Origin: Bordetella genomosp. 11
GTDB taxonomy: Bacteria; Pseudomonadota; Gammaproteobacteria; Burkholderiales; Burkholderiaceae_B
NCBI RefSeq assembly: GCF_002261215.1
Contig: NZ_NEVS01000001.1
Location: 558,001 to 622,000 of the forward strand
DNA length: 64,000 nt
Direction: 5' to 3'
Part shown: piece after piece, positions 19,601 through 29,243 of the stretch
Position numbering within the stretch: position 1 is the stretch's first letter
Layout: every line of letters starts with the position of its first letter
Notes under the pieces: generated by a model
Database searches by the model: none
Told to the model about the DNA's origin: nothing
What the model saw: the letters and a program-made list of their open reading frames with translations, nothing else
Position numbers and translations under genes: made by a program

Positions 19601-19978
19601 AACCCGCCCGCACACTTGCCCCAACACAACCGGCTGCACCCCTACTACCTGATTTACATCAATCAGGCAGGCGAGGTGATCCACGACCACACCGAGGTCA
19701 AGCGTCTGCTCGATCTGGCGCGCTCGTGCTGCAAGGGCCAGGCCGAACCGATTGCGGATGCCTGCCAACAGTTCAACAAAGCCACGGCGGACGGCCGCAA
19801 GATGCAGGCGTACTCTGACCTGTTGAACCAAGCCATCCGCTCGATGATCGAGGTGAAGGAAGAAAAGGATCTGGACAGCCTGTTCACCGGCGGCAAGACC
19901 ACGGCGCTCACGGGCACCATATCCGGGCTGGACGACTTCGAACTCATCAGCTTCCTCGTGATTCAGGAAGTTGGATGA
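16691..19978 (+). CDS. SNF2-type helicase with PLD-like N-terminus (defence block gene 1)
   Basis: A 1095-residue superfamily 2 helicase. The N-terminal ~200 residues (ARLKIAASCFSMYAYEALKSEL ...) resemble the phospholipase-D-like domain found in such helicases, but no clear HKD nuclease motif is seen. The motor has motif I LADSVGLGKTFTAL (about residues 273-286), motif II DESH (364-367), motif III SATP (402-405) and a C-terminal lobe with IGTDCISEGQNLQDCD and QRFGRVDRIGS (motif VI). The ATG at 16691 has AGGGGAG 5-11 bases upstream. The stop overlaps the next start (ATGA). It probably translocates on foreign DNA for the neighbouring methylase and nuclease; this role is inferred from context. 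It is not a match to a complete DISARM or BREX set. Confidence 0.88.
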   Translation: MELIDNISRLLGDDLKQTIRPGARLKIAASCFSMYAYEALKSELEKIDELDFIFTSPTFVADEVTDKIRKERREFHIPKLDRERSLYGSEFEIQLRNQLTQKAVARECADWMRRKAKFRSNRSKAPMQQFACVEADGTHSAYVPLHGFTAVDLGYSQGNAVSNLVNKVEAPFANTYLSLFDQIWNDPEKLEDVTAQICEYIASVYQENSPESIYFLMLYNIFNEFLDDIDEDVLPNDRTGYQDTLIWNKLFNYQRDAATGIINKLETYNGCILADSVGLGKTFTALAVVKYYELRNKSVLVLCPKKLADNWLNYNRNLKTNIFARDRFGYDVLCHTDLNRTSGESFGTPLNRINWGNYDLVVIDESHNFRNNDAFKDRETRYQKLMNKVIREGVKTKVLMLSATPVNNRFTDLRNQLALAYEGDSENLGKKLRTSKSVEEVFRNAQTAFNAWSRLPPEERTPRAILGALDFDFFELLDSVTIARSRKHIQTFYDTKDIGHFPERRKPLSFHCSLTSRSDVMGFNEIFEHLSRLKLAVYAPVSYILPSRLRKYEEMYDTQVPGGAGKFRQVDREKSLQALMTTNLLKRLESSVQSFRLTLQSLQANHQNTLAKIAVFNQSGIAASVGDLTEVLESIDAEEDGPFEGLGQGGDVGGKVKISLADMDLPSWEHDLKVDLANIDALLVSMSRITPADDAKLQHLKKLVLGKITNPINPGNKKVLIFTAFADTADYLYANLAPDLLAHQQLNSGKVTGSDRPQSTLPKAYDFQELLTLFSPRSKEKAIVLPNEPAEIELLIGTDCISEGQNLQDCDYLINYDIHWNPVRIIQRFGRVDRIGSPNSSIQLVNYWPDISLDEYINLKERVENRMMIVDVTATGDDNVISAQANDMAYRKEQLRRLQEEVIELEDLKTGVSITDLGLNDFRMDLLNYVKTHGELHRSPNGLHAVVPANSDLGLAPGVIFTLRNRNSGVNPPAHLPQHNRLHPYYLIYINQAGEVIHDHTEVKRLLDLARSCCKGQAEPIADACQQFNKATADGRKMQAYSDLLNQAIRSMIEVKEEKDLDSLFTGGKTTALTGTISGLDDFELISFLVIQEVG

Positions 19979-20637
19979 GTGCGCTGATCGCCTACCCCAA
20001 ACAGGCCGCCTTCGGGCGCGTTCTGCCCAAGAACAAGATCTACGAGCACGGCGGAGCCAACAACCGGCTCAAAGACTTGTTCGTCAAACAGGTGGAACAG
20101 GTCATCTGGCAGTACAAGCTGGCCCCGGAGACACTGCATCTGCCTGCGCGCCCCGGCGTACCGGAAATCCAGATCTTCAGCATCCAGCTCAAAACGCCGG
20201 AACTGCACGCCGATGTGCTGCGCTGCATCGACGGGGCTATCCCGTTCCCCATTGTGTTCGAACTGACTTTCGACGGCAGAACGCGGGTGGTCTCCGCCTA
20301 CAAGCGCCCGAACGAAGCCGACGCCAGCCGCCGAGTGCTCTCGGACTACTTTGCATCGGACTGGTTACCAATGGATAGCGAACGCACCGCGATGCCCGTA
20401 GCGCTGCATCTGGGCGGTCTGTACGAGCAAGTGTTGCATCGTCTGATCCCGTTGCAGATGCGGCCGCAGGAGTCCCTGGTTGATCTGGTGGCCCGTGTGG
20501 AGCAAGTGCGGGCTAAACAGCGTGAATTGGACAAGGTCACAGCCCTGCTAGGGAAGGAAAAACAGTTCAACCGCAAGGTGGAGATCAATGCTCAATTGCG
20601 CCAGTTGAGGAAAGACTACGAAGCATTGACCCGCTGA
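19975..20637 (+). CDS. DUF4391 domain protein (defence block gene 2)
   Basis: A 220-residue protein of a family known mostly from linkage to such helicases and to type III-like methylases. The first ~150 residues are a mixed alpha/beta domain (LPKNKIYEHGGANNRLKDLFV at the start). The C-terminal 50 residues form a charged coiled coil (ARVEQVRAKQRELDKV, then FNRKVEINAQLRQLRKDYEAL). No catalytic motif is recognised. Its start overlaps the helicase stop by four bases, so the two are translationally coupled and probably form a complex. The function is unknown; adaptor or regulatory subunit is the simplest guess. Confidence 0.8.
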   Translation: MSALIAYPKQAAFGRVLPKNKIYEHGGANNRLKDLFVKQVEQVIWQYKLAPETLHLPARPGVPEIQIFSIQLKTPELHADVLRCIDGAIPFPIVFELTFDGRTRVVSAYKRPNEADASRRVLSDYFASDWLPMDSERTAMPVALHLGGLYEQVLHRLIPLQMRPQESLVDLVARVEQVRAKQRELDKVTALLGKEKQFNRKVEINAQLRQLRKDYEALTR

Positions 20638-20658
20638 AGAGTTTAGGAACTCGATGCC

Positions 20659-22050
20659 ATGCCGAAGAAAAGCAATCCAACAAACTCCAACGACCAGTTT
20701 CCCAACATCGTCAAAGCCAGAGACGATCACAAGCCGTTGCGCTTTGGGCCCGATGAAAACCAGAAGTTCAAACTGCAGGAAGGCAGCGACGCATCCTGGG
20801 TCAGCTCGGAGGCATTCGGAAAGAAGGAGCTTCGGGAACACATCGAACCATGGCTGACATCGCTGTTCCAGTCGGAACACCTTTCTCTACTAGCGGGTTC
20901 TGGTCTGACGCATGCGGTGCATTTTCTGGCCTCAGGCACAAGCGCCGCAGGGATGGAGACGATCCCTTTGTCCGTTCATCAAGACAAGATCAATGCGGCT
21001 GCGGAGGTTTCCGCAGAGCAGGCCGGGCGCAAGAAAGGGAATGTTGAAGATCAACTGCGCGTAGCAAATGAGCTGTTGCGCGGCTTGGAGATCGTTCAAA
21101 GCTCCAAGGCAATGACCTTGCGAGACGAGCTCGATGCAGGGATGAAGGCATTCGCCGAATCCATCCTGAAAAGCGAAGCTGGGATCGCGACTGCTTCTGA
21201 CACTCAACGCGATCGCGCCTTCACCGCGTTGGTGACCTTCCTGATGAGCTTTGCAAGCCGCACGGGAACGCGTGACCGCCTGAGCATCTTCACGACCAAC
21301 TACGACCGGCTGATCGAAGCCGGTGCGGAACTGGCTGGCCTGCATCTACTGGACCGCTTCCTTGGCACTTTGATGCCCATCTTCCGATCCTCTCGGCTTG
21401 ACCTAGACATGCACTACAACCCGCCGGGTATCCGTGGCGAGCCTCGGTACTTGGAGGGTGTGGCGCGCTTCGTCAAGCTGCATGGCTCTGTGGATTGGGT
21501 GCAGACAGGCAAGGATATTCGCCGTATCGGCCTCCCTTTCGGGGCTGACTCCGTTGAGCCGTATTTGCAGGCTCCTGGTTTGAGCGGCGCAACAGCTCAC
21601 AAGCTGATGATCTACCCGAACTCCGCCAAAGACAGGGAAACCGCCGACTATCCCTATGTGGAGCTGTTTCGGGATTTGGCTGCGGCCGTTTGCCGCCCCA
21701 ACAGCACACTCGTGACTTACGGCTACAGCTTTGGTGACGAGCACATTAATCGCGTAATCCGGGACATGCTCACGATTCCATCTACGCATTTGGTAGTGAT
21801 CGCCTATGACGATCCGCTCGGTCGCGTCATGCAGACCTATGACCAGATCGGCCGGCCATCTCAGATTAGTCTGTTGATTGGCCCGGCGCTGGCTGACCTG
21901 ACAGCTCTCACGGAGAACTACCTGCCCAAGGCCGCCATCGACAAGACTACGTTCCGCATGAGCGAGCTGCTCAAGCAGCGATTTGCTACCAAGCAAAACG
22001 CGCCCAAATCTAAAGGGCAGGACACCGAAGACTGGGGTGATCCGGTATGA
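20659..22050 (+). CDS. SIR2-like NADase (Sir2-HerA pair)
   Basis: A 463-residue SIR2-family protein. The catalytic features are intact: a glycine loop GSG at residues 80-82, TTNYD at 212-216 with the conserved Asn, KLHGSVDW at 273-280 with the catalytic His, and TYGYSFGDEHIN at 353-364. A roughly 100-residue helical insertion separates the first two motifs. In characterised Sir2-HerA anti-phage systems the SIR2 subunit degrades NAD+ when infection is sensed, killing or arresting the cell. It is separated from DUF4391 by 21 bases and overlaps HerA by four. NADase activity here is inferred from the motifs and the partner. Confidence 0.88.
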   Translation: MPKKSNPTNSNDQFPNIVKARDDHKPLRFGPDENQKFKLQEGSDASWVSSEAFGKKELREHIEPWLTSLFQSEHLSLLAGSGLTHAVHFLASGTSAAGMETIPLSVHQDKINAAAEVSAEQAGRKKGNVEDQLRVANELLRGLEIVQSSKAMTLRDELDAGMKAFAESILKSEAGIATASDTQRDRAFTALVTFLMSFASRTGTRDRLSIFTTNYDRLIEAGAELAGLHLLDRFLGTLMPIFRSSRLDLDMHYNPPGIRGEPRYLEGVARFVKLHGSVDWVQTGKDIRRIGLPFGADSVEPYLQAPGLSGATAHKLMIYPNSAKDRETADYPYVELFRDLAAAVCRPNSTLVTYGYSFGDEHINRVIRDMLTIPSTHLVVIAYDDPLGRVMQTYDQIGRPSQISLLIGPALADLTALTENYLPKAAIDKTTFRMSELLKQRFATKQNAPKSKGQDTEDWGDPV

Positions 22051-24158
22051 GCCTCTCTCCATTGGCCTATGCTGACTCTTTACGCATCGGGACGATTGAC
22101 TTCGTTTCTCCCGACGAGATCAAGGTACTGCTGGACATTGAGGCACCCGATGGCGTCTCTCTGAACACGGGTGCGCCTCGCCCGTTTCCACGCATCAACG
22201 GCTACGTGCTTTCGCCAAGCGACCTAGGATATTTGGTCGCGCAGGTGGAGTGGATCACCGTGGAGCGCTCACAGTATCCCAAGCGCAAGGGAATGCAGGA
22301 CTTCGGCCTGGTGGACCTGCCTTACCCTCTGCGCAAGATGAGCTTGAACCCCTTGGGCCTTTTGTTCTATGCGGGTGAAAACGACGGCAAGGAGCGCTAC
22401 GAGTTCAGGCGCGGCGTACAAGATTATCCATCGGTGGGCGATCCGGTGTTGCTGCCTACACAAGTCCAACTACGTGCCATCGTCGAATCAGGAGAGAATC
22501 GCCGCGTCAAGATCGGCGTGAGTCCATTGGCGGCCAACGCGGAAGTCCGAATCGACCCAGACCGCCTCTTTGGCCGTCACTTGGCCGTGCTTGGAAATAC
22601 GGGCAGCGGTAAATCGTGTTCGGTTGCCGGATTGGTTCGCTGGTCAATGGATGCTGCCAGAAAAGCGCGCAAAGGCGATGCCCCGAATGCACGATTCATC
22701 GTACTCGACCCCAATGGCGAGTATGCAAACACCTTCAAGGGCATGGGAAAAGCACGAGTCTTTGCCGTCAATCCACCTGAAGGCGTAGAACAACTCCAGG
22801 TTCCTTTATGGTTTTGGAACAGCGCTGAGTGGAGTGCTTTCACCCAAGCCAGTGCCAAAACCCAGCGCCCAACATTGATTCAGGCACTGCGATCAGTGCG
22901 AGACGGCTCAGTTGATGCTGCTCCCACAGCGAGTAGCGAAATGCGTCGTTACTTGCGCACTTTGGTTAGCGCTGTTCATATTGAGCGCAATGCGGGCGGG
23001 CCTTGGAAGGGGGCAGGTCAGGCACGAGGGTTCCGAGATCGCCTTCGTGCTTGGAATGAAGGACTTGTTGCTGATGCAGCCTTCACCGAGCAGGAAGGTG
23101 ACGCACTAACCCGGCTTTCCCAGTATTTCACGCAGCTACTGGGTGCCCATCAAGGGGATTGGCCGCCGGTATTTACCAGGCAGGAAGTCGGTGCTTTGCT
23201 GCATCAACTGAGCGAGACCCACTCGATTTTCGGTGGCAGTGATATCGATGCACTGCCCATTGATGCAGACGTGCCGCGCTCATTCACCGGCGATCAATTG
23301 CTCCGTAGCGTCGAAGCCAATGCCGAATTGATGGGAGTTTCCGAGTACGTCGAGACGATGCTCATGCGGATCAGGACGATCTTGTCGGACAGCCGCATGA
23401 AGACGATAACCGGCGGCACGGAAGGCATGGAGCTGCACGAGTGGCTGACTAGCTACCTCGGCAACAGTCAAGCCTCGAACGGCTCCGTTACTGTTATCGA
23501 CCTATCGCTGGTTCCCGCAGAAGTGGTTCACATCATCACGGCCGTGATTGCTCGAATGACGCTGGAGGCCTTGCAACGCTATCGTAAGCTCAACGCTGGC
23601 AAGACGCTTCCGACCGTGCTGGTGATGGAAGAAGCCCATACTTTCATCCGCCGTTATCCGGACGACGCAGAGAACCAGAACTCGGCAGCCATTTGTTGCC
23701 AGGTCTTTGAGAAGATCGCCCGCGAAGGGCGAAAGTTCGGCTTGGGATTGGTGCTTTCCTCCCAACGGCCCAGCGAGTTGTCGCAGACCGTGCTGTCTCA
23801 GTGCAATAGCTACTTGCTCCACCGCATCAGCAATGATCGTGATCAGGAATTGGTTCACAAACTGGTGCCGGACAACCTGCGTGGCCTGTTGCGCGACCTG
23901 CCATCGTTGCCCGCGCGCCATGCCATCCTGCTGGGCTGGGCGTCGGAACTCCCGGTTTTGGTACAGATGAACAATCTGCCCAAGGATCAGCGGCCCAAGT
24001 CGGATGATCCCGACTTCTGGGCCGTATGGTCTGGAGATGGACTCGACAAGGATTCCGAGGGGAATGCCATTGAGCGAACCGTTGATTGGCAAGCCATTGC
24101 CACCGACTGGCAGCAAATCCCCCCGAATGATGAGCCAGAAGACGGCTCGGATAACTAA
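22047..24158 (+). CDS. HerA-type ATPase (Sir2-HerA pair)
   Basis: A 703-residue FtsK/HerA-superfamily ATPase. An N-terminal beta-barrel (HAS-barrel-like) region precedes the Walker A motif GNTGSGKS (183-190). The Walker B VLVMEEAHTF lies around 524-533, with SSQRPSEL (571-578) and HRISNDRD providing the sensor and arginine-finger region typical of HerA hexamers. An inserted helical segment of roughly 250 residues lies between the Walker motifs. The start overlaps the SIR2 stop (ATGA), as in known Sir2-HerA operons, where HerA forms a ring that docks SIR2 subunits. The Mod gene follows after 23 bases. Confidence 0.88.
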   Translation: MSLSPLAYADSLRIGTIDFVSPDEIKVLLDIEAPDGVSLNTGAPRPFPRINGYVLSPSDLGYLVAQVEWITVERSQYPKRKGMQDFGLVDLPYPLRKMSLNPLGLLFYAGENDGKERYEFRRGVQDYPSVGDPVLLPTQVQLRAIVESGENRRVKIGVSPLAANAEVRIDPDRLFGRHLAVLGNTGSGKSCSVAGLVRWSMDAARKARKGDAPNARFIVLDPNGEYANTFKGMGKARVFAVNPPEGVEQLQVPLWFWNSAEWSAFTQASAKTQRPTLIQALRSVRDGSVDAAPTASSEMRRYLRTLVSAVHIERNAGGPWKGAGQARGFRDRLRAWNEGLVADAAFTEQEGDALTRLSQYFTQLLGAHQGDWPPVFTRQEVGALLHQLSETHSIFGGSDIDALPIDADVPRSFTGDQLLRSVEANAELMGVSEYVETMLMRIRTILSDSRMKTITGGTEGMELHEWLTSYLGNSQASNGSVTVIDLSLVPAEVVHIITAVIARMTLEALQRYRKLNAGKTLPTVLVMEEAHTFIRRYPDDAENQNSAAICCQVFEKIAREGRKFGLGLVLSSQRPSELSQTVLSQCNSYLLHRISNDRDQELVHKLVPDNLRGLLRDLPSLPARHAILLGWASELPVLVQMNNLPKDQRPKSDDPDFWAVWSGDGLDKDSEGNAIERTVDWQAIATDWQQIPPNDEPEDGSDN

Positions 24159-24181
24159 CAATTGCAAGCGACAAGATTGAT

Positions 24182-26065
24182 ATGGATAAACTGAAGATGC
24201 ACTCCCCCAATCTGACCGAAGACAACATCGCGCGCATCCGCGATCTGTTCCCCGGCTGCGTGACCGAGGCGCGAGGCGAGGACGGCAGTGTGACGCTGGC
24301 GGTGGACTTCGACCAGCTTAGACAGGAACTATCCAGTTCCATCGTCGAAGGGCCGCAGGAACGCTATCACCTGAACTGGCCGGGCAAGCGCGAGGCGTTG
24401 CTGACGACCAATGCGCCGATTGCCAAGACCCTGCGCCCGGTGCGCGAGGAAAGCGTGGGCTTCGATATGACGAAGAACCTGTTCATCGAAGGCGACAACC
24501 TGGATGCGTTGAAGCTGTTGCAGGAGACGTATCTAGGCAAGGTGAAGATGATCTATATCGATCCGCCGTACAACACGGGCAATGACTTCATCTACGAGGA
24601 CGATTTTGCAGAGGATGCTCGCACTTTTCTTGTTCGCTCCAATCAGATCGATGATAGCGGAGTGCGTTTGGTTGCCAACACGGATGCAAATGGGCGCTTC
24701 CACTCGGACTGGCTTTCAATGCTTTACCCGCGTATCAGACTTGCGAGAAACCTACTATCCGAGGATGGTGTGATATTTGTTTCTGCTGACGACAGCGAGA
24801 TTGCAAATCTCATTCGGCTTTGCGACGAGATCTTTGGCGAAGCCAATTTTGTTGCCAACTTTGTCTGGGAAAAGCGGACGAATAGGGAGAACAGAAAGGT
24901 GGTTTCATCGCGTCATGACTATGTCGTGTGCTATGCAAGAAACCAAATGCCAGGCACACGGGCTCTCAAGCAGCTGCCGATGTCTGCAAAGGCTTTGGCA
25001 AACTATAAGAATCCTGACAACGACCCGCGTGGACTGTGGAAGTCAGACCCGGCCCATGCGCAAGCTGGGCACGGTACTAAGGATCAGTTCTACGTTTTGA
25101 CGGCACCAAATGGCAAGAAACATGAACTCGAGAGCGGACGTTGCTGGCTCTATACAGAGAAGGTGATGAATAAAGAGATCGCCGATGGAAAGATTTGGTT
25201 TGGCAAGGACGGGAACGGTGTTCCTCGTATAAAGACGTATCTTGATGCAAAAGAACGAGGGCTTACGCCCGAGAGCATTTTCTTTGCGGAAGAGGTCGGT
25301 ACAAACGAAAGCGCAAAGAACCGCTTGAAAGAACTTTTTTCCGGGCGTGCCGTATTTGACACACCAAAGCCGGTTGGACTGATCCAAACACTCATTCAAC
25401 TTTCATGTGACGAAGGCATCGTTCTGGATTTCTTCGCGGGATCTGGAACGACGGCTGAGGCCGTTATTGAATTGAATGCAATGGACGGACGTGAGCGGCG
25501 CTTTATCCTTGTTCAACTGCCCGAAGCTCTTGCATCGGATACTGAGGCTTATAAGGCGGGCTACAGGGACATTGCGCATCTCGGAATGGAACGTGTCCGG
25601 CACGCCGGTAAGAAGGTAGTTGCCGCTGATTCGAACGAAGGATGGAACCAAGATACTGGTTTCCGCGTCCTCAAGATCGACACGTCCAACATGGCCGATG
25701 TGTATTACTCCCCCGACGCGCTGGACAAGGCCAATCTTGATCTATTCGTAGACAACATCAAGCCTGATCGCACAGCGGAAGACCTGCTGTTTCAGGTGAT
25801 GCTGGATTGGGGCGTTGATCTTGCCCTGTCCATCGAGAAGAAGGCCATCCAGGGCAAGGATGTGTTCTTCGTGGACGGCGACGCTCTCGCCGCCTGCTTT
25901 GACGCGCACGGCGGCATCGACGAAGCCTTCGTCAAGGAACTGGCCACGCACAAGCCGCTGCGCGTGGTGTTCCGCGATGCGGGCTTCAAAGACAGCGCCG
26001 TCAAGATCAACGTCGAGCAGATCTTCAAGCTGTTGTCGCCATCCACCGAAGTGAAGAGCATCTGA
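24182..26065 (+). CDS. mod: Type III-like DNA methyltransferase (Mod)
   Basis: A 627-residue adenine-type N-methyltransferase of the beta arrangement: DPPY (127-130, in [12 protein letters not shown]) precedes the SAM-binding FAGSG (418-422, in [13 protein letters not shown]). Between them, about residues 230-395, lies the presumed target-recognition region. The DNA from about 24.6 to 25.6 kb differs in base and codon use from both ends of the gene: it is A+T-richer, with many codons ending in T or A. This is as expected for a swapped recognition domain. The gene is followed 11 bases later by Res. The recognition sequence cannot be read from sequence. Confidence 0.92.
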   Translation: MDKLKMHSPNLTEDNIARIRDLFPGCVTEARGEDGSVTLAVDFDQLRQELSSSIVEGPQERYHLNWPGKREALLTTNAPIAKTLRPVREESVGFDMTKNLFIEGDNLDALKLLQETYLGKVKMIYIDPPYNTGNDFIYEDDFAEDARTFLVRSNQIDDSGVRLVANTDANGRFHSDWLSMLYPRIRLARNLLSEDGVIFVSADDSEIANLIRLCDEIFGEANFVANFVWEKRTNRENRKVVSSRHDYVVCYARNQMPGTRALKQLPMSAKALANYKNPDNDPRGLWKSDPAHAQAGHGTKDQFYVLTAPNGKKHELESGRCWLYTEKVMNKEIADGKIWFGKDGNGVPRIKTYLDAKERGLTPESIFFAEEVGTNESAKNRLKELFSGRAVFDTPKPVGLIQTLIQLSCDEGIVLDFFAGSGTTAEAVIELNAMDGRERRFILVQLPEALASDTEAYKAGYRDIAHLGMERVRHAGKKVVAADSNEGWNQDTGFRVLKIDTSNMADVYYSPDALDKANLDLFVDNIKPDRTAEDLLFQVMLDWGVDLALSIEKKAIQGKDVFFVDGDALAACFDAHGGIDEAFVKELATHKPLRVVFRDAGFKDSAVKINVEQIFKLLSPSTEVKSI

Positions 26066-26076
26066 GGGGGACGGCG

Positions 26077-29000
26077 ATGAAGCTGAAATTCAAGACGCAG
26101 GCCTACCAGACTGCCGCCGTAGAGGCGGTGGTGGACTGCTTCAAGGGGCAGGTTCCACATCACGGCGGTATTCGCTACCGGCTCGACCCGGGCAACCAGA
26201 AAGTAGCCCCAGAGAGCCCGCAAGCGGCGCTCGCGCTGGAGGCCGCTTCGCCTGAAGCTGCAGCGGAAAAGGAAGCCGCGTTTCGCAACGCCGACTTCAC
26301 GCTGTCGGAAACAGCGCTGCTGGACAAGATCCAGGCCGTCCAGCGGGGGCAGAACCTGCCGTTGTCGGATACGCTGGTTAAAACCAAGGTGGCCAAGGTC
26401 AATCTTGACATCGAGATGGAGACCGGCACTGGCAAAACTTACTGCTACATCAAGACCATCTTCGAGCTGAACAAACTGTACGGCTGGAGCAAGTTCATCA
26501 TTGTCGTGCCCAGCGTCGCCATCCGTGAGGGCGTGGCCAAGTCGTTGGAGATCACGGCCGAGCACTTCCTGGAGACGTACCACAAGAAGGCGCGTTTCTT
26601 CATCTACAACTCCAAGCAACTGCACCACCTGGAGAGCTTCTCGTCGGATTCGGGCATAAACGTGATGGTGATTAACGTGCAGGCGTTCGCCTCACGAGGG
26701 GAAGACGCTCGCCGCATATACGGAACGCCAAGGGTGAATGCCAAAGGCGAGACTGAAATGGTTGGCCTAGATGATTTCCAATCACGTAAACCAATCGACA
26801 TCATTAGCGCCAACCGCCCCATCCTGATTCTGGATGAGCCGCAGAAGATGGAGGGTACGGCGACGCTGAAATCGCTAGAGGCATTCAAGGCGCTGATGGT
26901 GCTGCGCTATTCGGCGACCCACAAGACCACCCACAACAAAATTCACCGCCTGGATGCGCTGGACGCCTACAACCAAAAGCTGGTGAAGAAAATTGCCGTG
27001 CGCGGCATCGCAGTGAAGGGGCTGGCGGGCACGGCGGGCTATCTGTACCTGCAATCCATCGAAATTTCGAGAAAAAAGCCGCCCGAGGCACGCGTGGAGT
27101 TTGAGCAAAAGCTCGCCAATGGCGCCATCAAGCGCGTGGTACGCAAGCTCGGTAAGGGCGACAACCTGTTCGACCTGTCGGGCGGGTTGGATCAGTACCG
27201 GAACTACATGGTGACGGACATCAACGCCAACACCGACACCCTGAGCTTTACCAATGGCGTGGAGCTGACGGTGGGCGACGCCACCGGCGACGTGACCGAG
27301 GCGACGCTGCGCCGCATCCAGATTCGTGAGGCCATCAAGGCACACTTCGACAAGGAGCAGGCGCTGTTCCTGCAAGGTGTGAAGGTGCTGACCCTGTTCT
27401 TCATCGACGAGGTGGCCAAGTACCGCGACTACGCACAGGTGGACGAAAAGGGTGAATACGCCCGCATTTTTGAAGAGGAGTACACACAGTACCTGAATGA
27501 GATGCTCGATCTGGACGAGACGGCCTACGTCAGGTACCTGAAGGGTATTTCGGCCGACACGACCCACAGCGGATACTTCTCCATCGACAAGAAGAGCAAG
27601 CGCGATGTTGATCCGAGCATTGCAAAGACAGGTGAAAACAAAGGCCTGTCGGACGATGTGGATGCCTATGACCTGATTCTGCGAAAGAAGGAGCAACTCC
27701 TCAAGTTTGAAGAGCCGGTACGTTTCATCTTCTCGCACTCGGCCCTGCGCGAAGGTTGGGACAATCCTAATGTCTTCGTGATCTGCTTCTTGAAGCATCC
27801 CGACTACAACAACGAGGTCACACGCCGACAAGAGGTGGGACGTGGCTTGCGGTTGTCCGTCAACCAGACAGGCGACCGGATGGATCACCCGGCTACCGTG
27901 CACGACGTGAACGTGCTGACCGTGGTCGCCAGTGAGAGCTACAAGGACTTTGTTGCCGCGCTGCAGAAGGACATCAGCGATTCGCTGTCGGAACGTCCGC
28001 GCGTGGCAAACGAGGAATACTTCACCGGCAAGGTGTTGAGAACGGCGGCCGGAGACGTGCCGGTTACGCCGCAACTGGCTAAGCAAATCTACCGCTATCT
28101 GGTCAAGAACGACTACACAGACGATTCAGATCGGATCGCGGCTGCGTATCACGAGGCCAAGAAGGCTGGAACGCTGACCGATCTGCCAGACGAACTGAAG
28201 CCGCACGCCGCGCAGGTGTACCAGCTTATCGACAGTGTTTTCAGTGCCAGCCAGTTGCCCGACATTGGCGACGACCGTAAACCTAAGAAGAACCCGCTCA
28301 ACGCCAATTTTGACAAGCAGGAGTTCAAGGCGCTGTGGAACCGCATCAACCGCAAGGCGGCCTACAGTGTCGATTTCGACTCGGACGAGCTGGTGCAAAA
28401 GGCGGTCAAGGAGCTGGACGCAGCCCTGCGCGTGACCCCGCTGCAATACGCCATCCAGGCTGGCGAACAGATCGACCAGGTGACTGGCGAGGCGCTAAAG
28501 CGTGGCGATGGTTTCAAGGTTTCCGAAACGAAGACGGAATACAACAAGCAGTCGATTCATTCTGCGGTCAAGTACGACCTGATCGGCAAGCTGGCCGAAG
28601 GTACACAATTGACTCGCCGCATGGTGGCGGAAATCCTCAAGGGTATTAACGTCGCGGTTTTTGCGCAGTTCAAGACCAACCCGGAAAGTTTCATCGCCGA
28701 AGCCACACGACTCATCAACGAACAGAAGGCCACGGTCATCATCGAACACCTGGCCTATGATCCCGTCGAGGACAAATTCGACCTCGATATCTTTACCGCC
28801 GGGCAGACCAAGCAGGACTTCAGCAAGGCCGGCGACAAGCTCCATCGACACATCTACGACTATGTGCTGACGGATTCGAAGGTGGAGCGGGAGTTCGTGA
28901 AAGAGCTGGACACAGCAAATGAAGTGGTGGTCTATGCCAAGTTGCCACGTGGCTTCCTTATTCCCACGCCCGTGGGCGACTACAACCCGGACTGGGCGAT

Positions 29001-29208
29001 TAGTTTTAAGGCAGGCGCTGTCAAGCACATCTATTTCGTGGCGGAAACCAAAGGGTCCATGTCCTCGATGGACCTGCGTGAGATCGAAAAGACCAAGATC
29101 AAGTGCGCACGCAAGTTTTTCGATGAGATGAACCGCCGCTACGCCCCGGAGAACGTCAAGTACGATGTGGTGGACAGTTTCGGCAAGCTGATGGAGGTGG
29201 TGAAGTAG
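26077..29208 (+). CDS. res: Type III-like restriction subunit (Res), helicase-nuclease
   Basis: A 1043-residue SF2 ATPase fused to a nuclease. Motif I is METGTGKT (about residues 114-121), motif II is DEPQ (in [11 protein letters not shown]), and the motif VI region is [11 protein letters not shown]. The C-terminal PD-(D/E)xK nuclease is visible as NPDW (Asp 972) and FVAETKG (Glu 990, Lys 992). It cuts DNA after translocation when the partner Mod finds unmethylated sites, according to known type III enzymes. It ends 11 bases before a perfect hairpin shared with the convergent recombinase gene. Confidence 0.93.
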   Translation: MKLKFKTQAYQTAAVEAVVDCFKGQVPHHGGIRYRLDPGNQKVAPESPQAALALEAASPEAAAEKEAAFRNADFTLSETALLDKIQAVQRGQNLPLSDTLVKTKVAKVNLDIEMETGTGKTYCYIKTIFELNKLYGWSKFIIVVPSVAIREGVAKSLEITAEHFLETYHKKARFFIYNSKQLHHLESFSSDSGINVMVINVQAFASRGEDARRIYGTPRVNAKGETEMVGLDDFQSRKPIDIISANRPILILDEPQKMEGTATLKSLEAFKALMVLRYSATHKTTHNKIHRLDALDAYNQKLVKKIAVRGIAVKGLAGTAGYLYLQSIEISRKKPPEARVEFEQKLANGAIKRVVRKLGKGDNLFDLSGGLDQYRNYMVTDINANTDTLSFTNGVELTVGDATGDVTEATLRRIQIREAIKAHFDKEQALFLQGVKVLTLFFIDEVAKYRDYAQVDEKGEYARIFEEEYTQYLNEMLDLDETAYVRYLKGISADTTHSGYFSIDKKSKRDVDPSIAKTGENKGLSDDVDAYDLILRKKEQLLKFEEPVRFIFSHSALREGWDNPNVFVICFLKHPDYNNEVTRRQEVGRGLRLSVNQTGDRMDHPATVHDVNVLTVVASESYKDFVAALQKDISDSLSERPRVANEEYFTGKVLRTAAGDVPVTPQLAKQIYRYLVKNDYTDDSDRIAAAYHEAKKAGTLTDLPDELKPHAAQVYQLIDSVFSASQLPDIGDDRKPKKNPLNANFDKQEFKALWNRINRKAAYSVDFDSDELVQKAVKELDAALRVTPLQYAIQAGEQIDQVTGEALKRGDGFKVSETKTEYNKQSIHSAVKYDLIGKLAEGTQLTRRMVAEILKGINVAVFAQFKTNPESFIAEATRLINEQKATVIIEHLAYDPVEDKFDLDIFTAGQTKQDFSKAGDKLHRHIYDYVLTDSKVEREFVKELDTANEVVVYAKLPRGFLIPTPVGDYNPDWAISFKAGAVKHIYFVAETKGSMSSMDLREIEKTKIKCARKFFDEMNRRYAPENVKYDVVDSFGKLMEVVK

Positions 29209-29219
29209 CGGAGGCCAAG

Positions 29220-29243
29220 CTGTTTATCTTCCGAGATAAACAG
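29220..29243. repeat. Perfect 10-bp hairpin at the convergent res / recombinase junction
   Basis: CTGTTTATCT, loop TCCG, AGATAAACAG: a perfect stem directly after res. It also covers the last six codons of the convergent recombinase, including its Tyr codon and stop. It may act as a bidirectional transcript end, although no T-tract follows on either strand. Confidence 0.65.

Noticed and set aside
16691..29208. DISARM or BREX system
   Set aside because: No DrmA/DrmB, PglX, PglZ or BrxC-like proteins; the methylase and nuclease are type III-like and the ATPase pairs with SIR2 as in Sir2-HerA.
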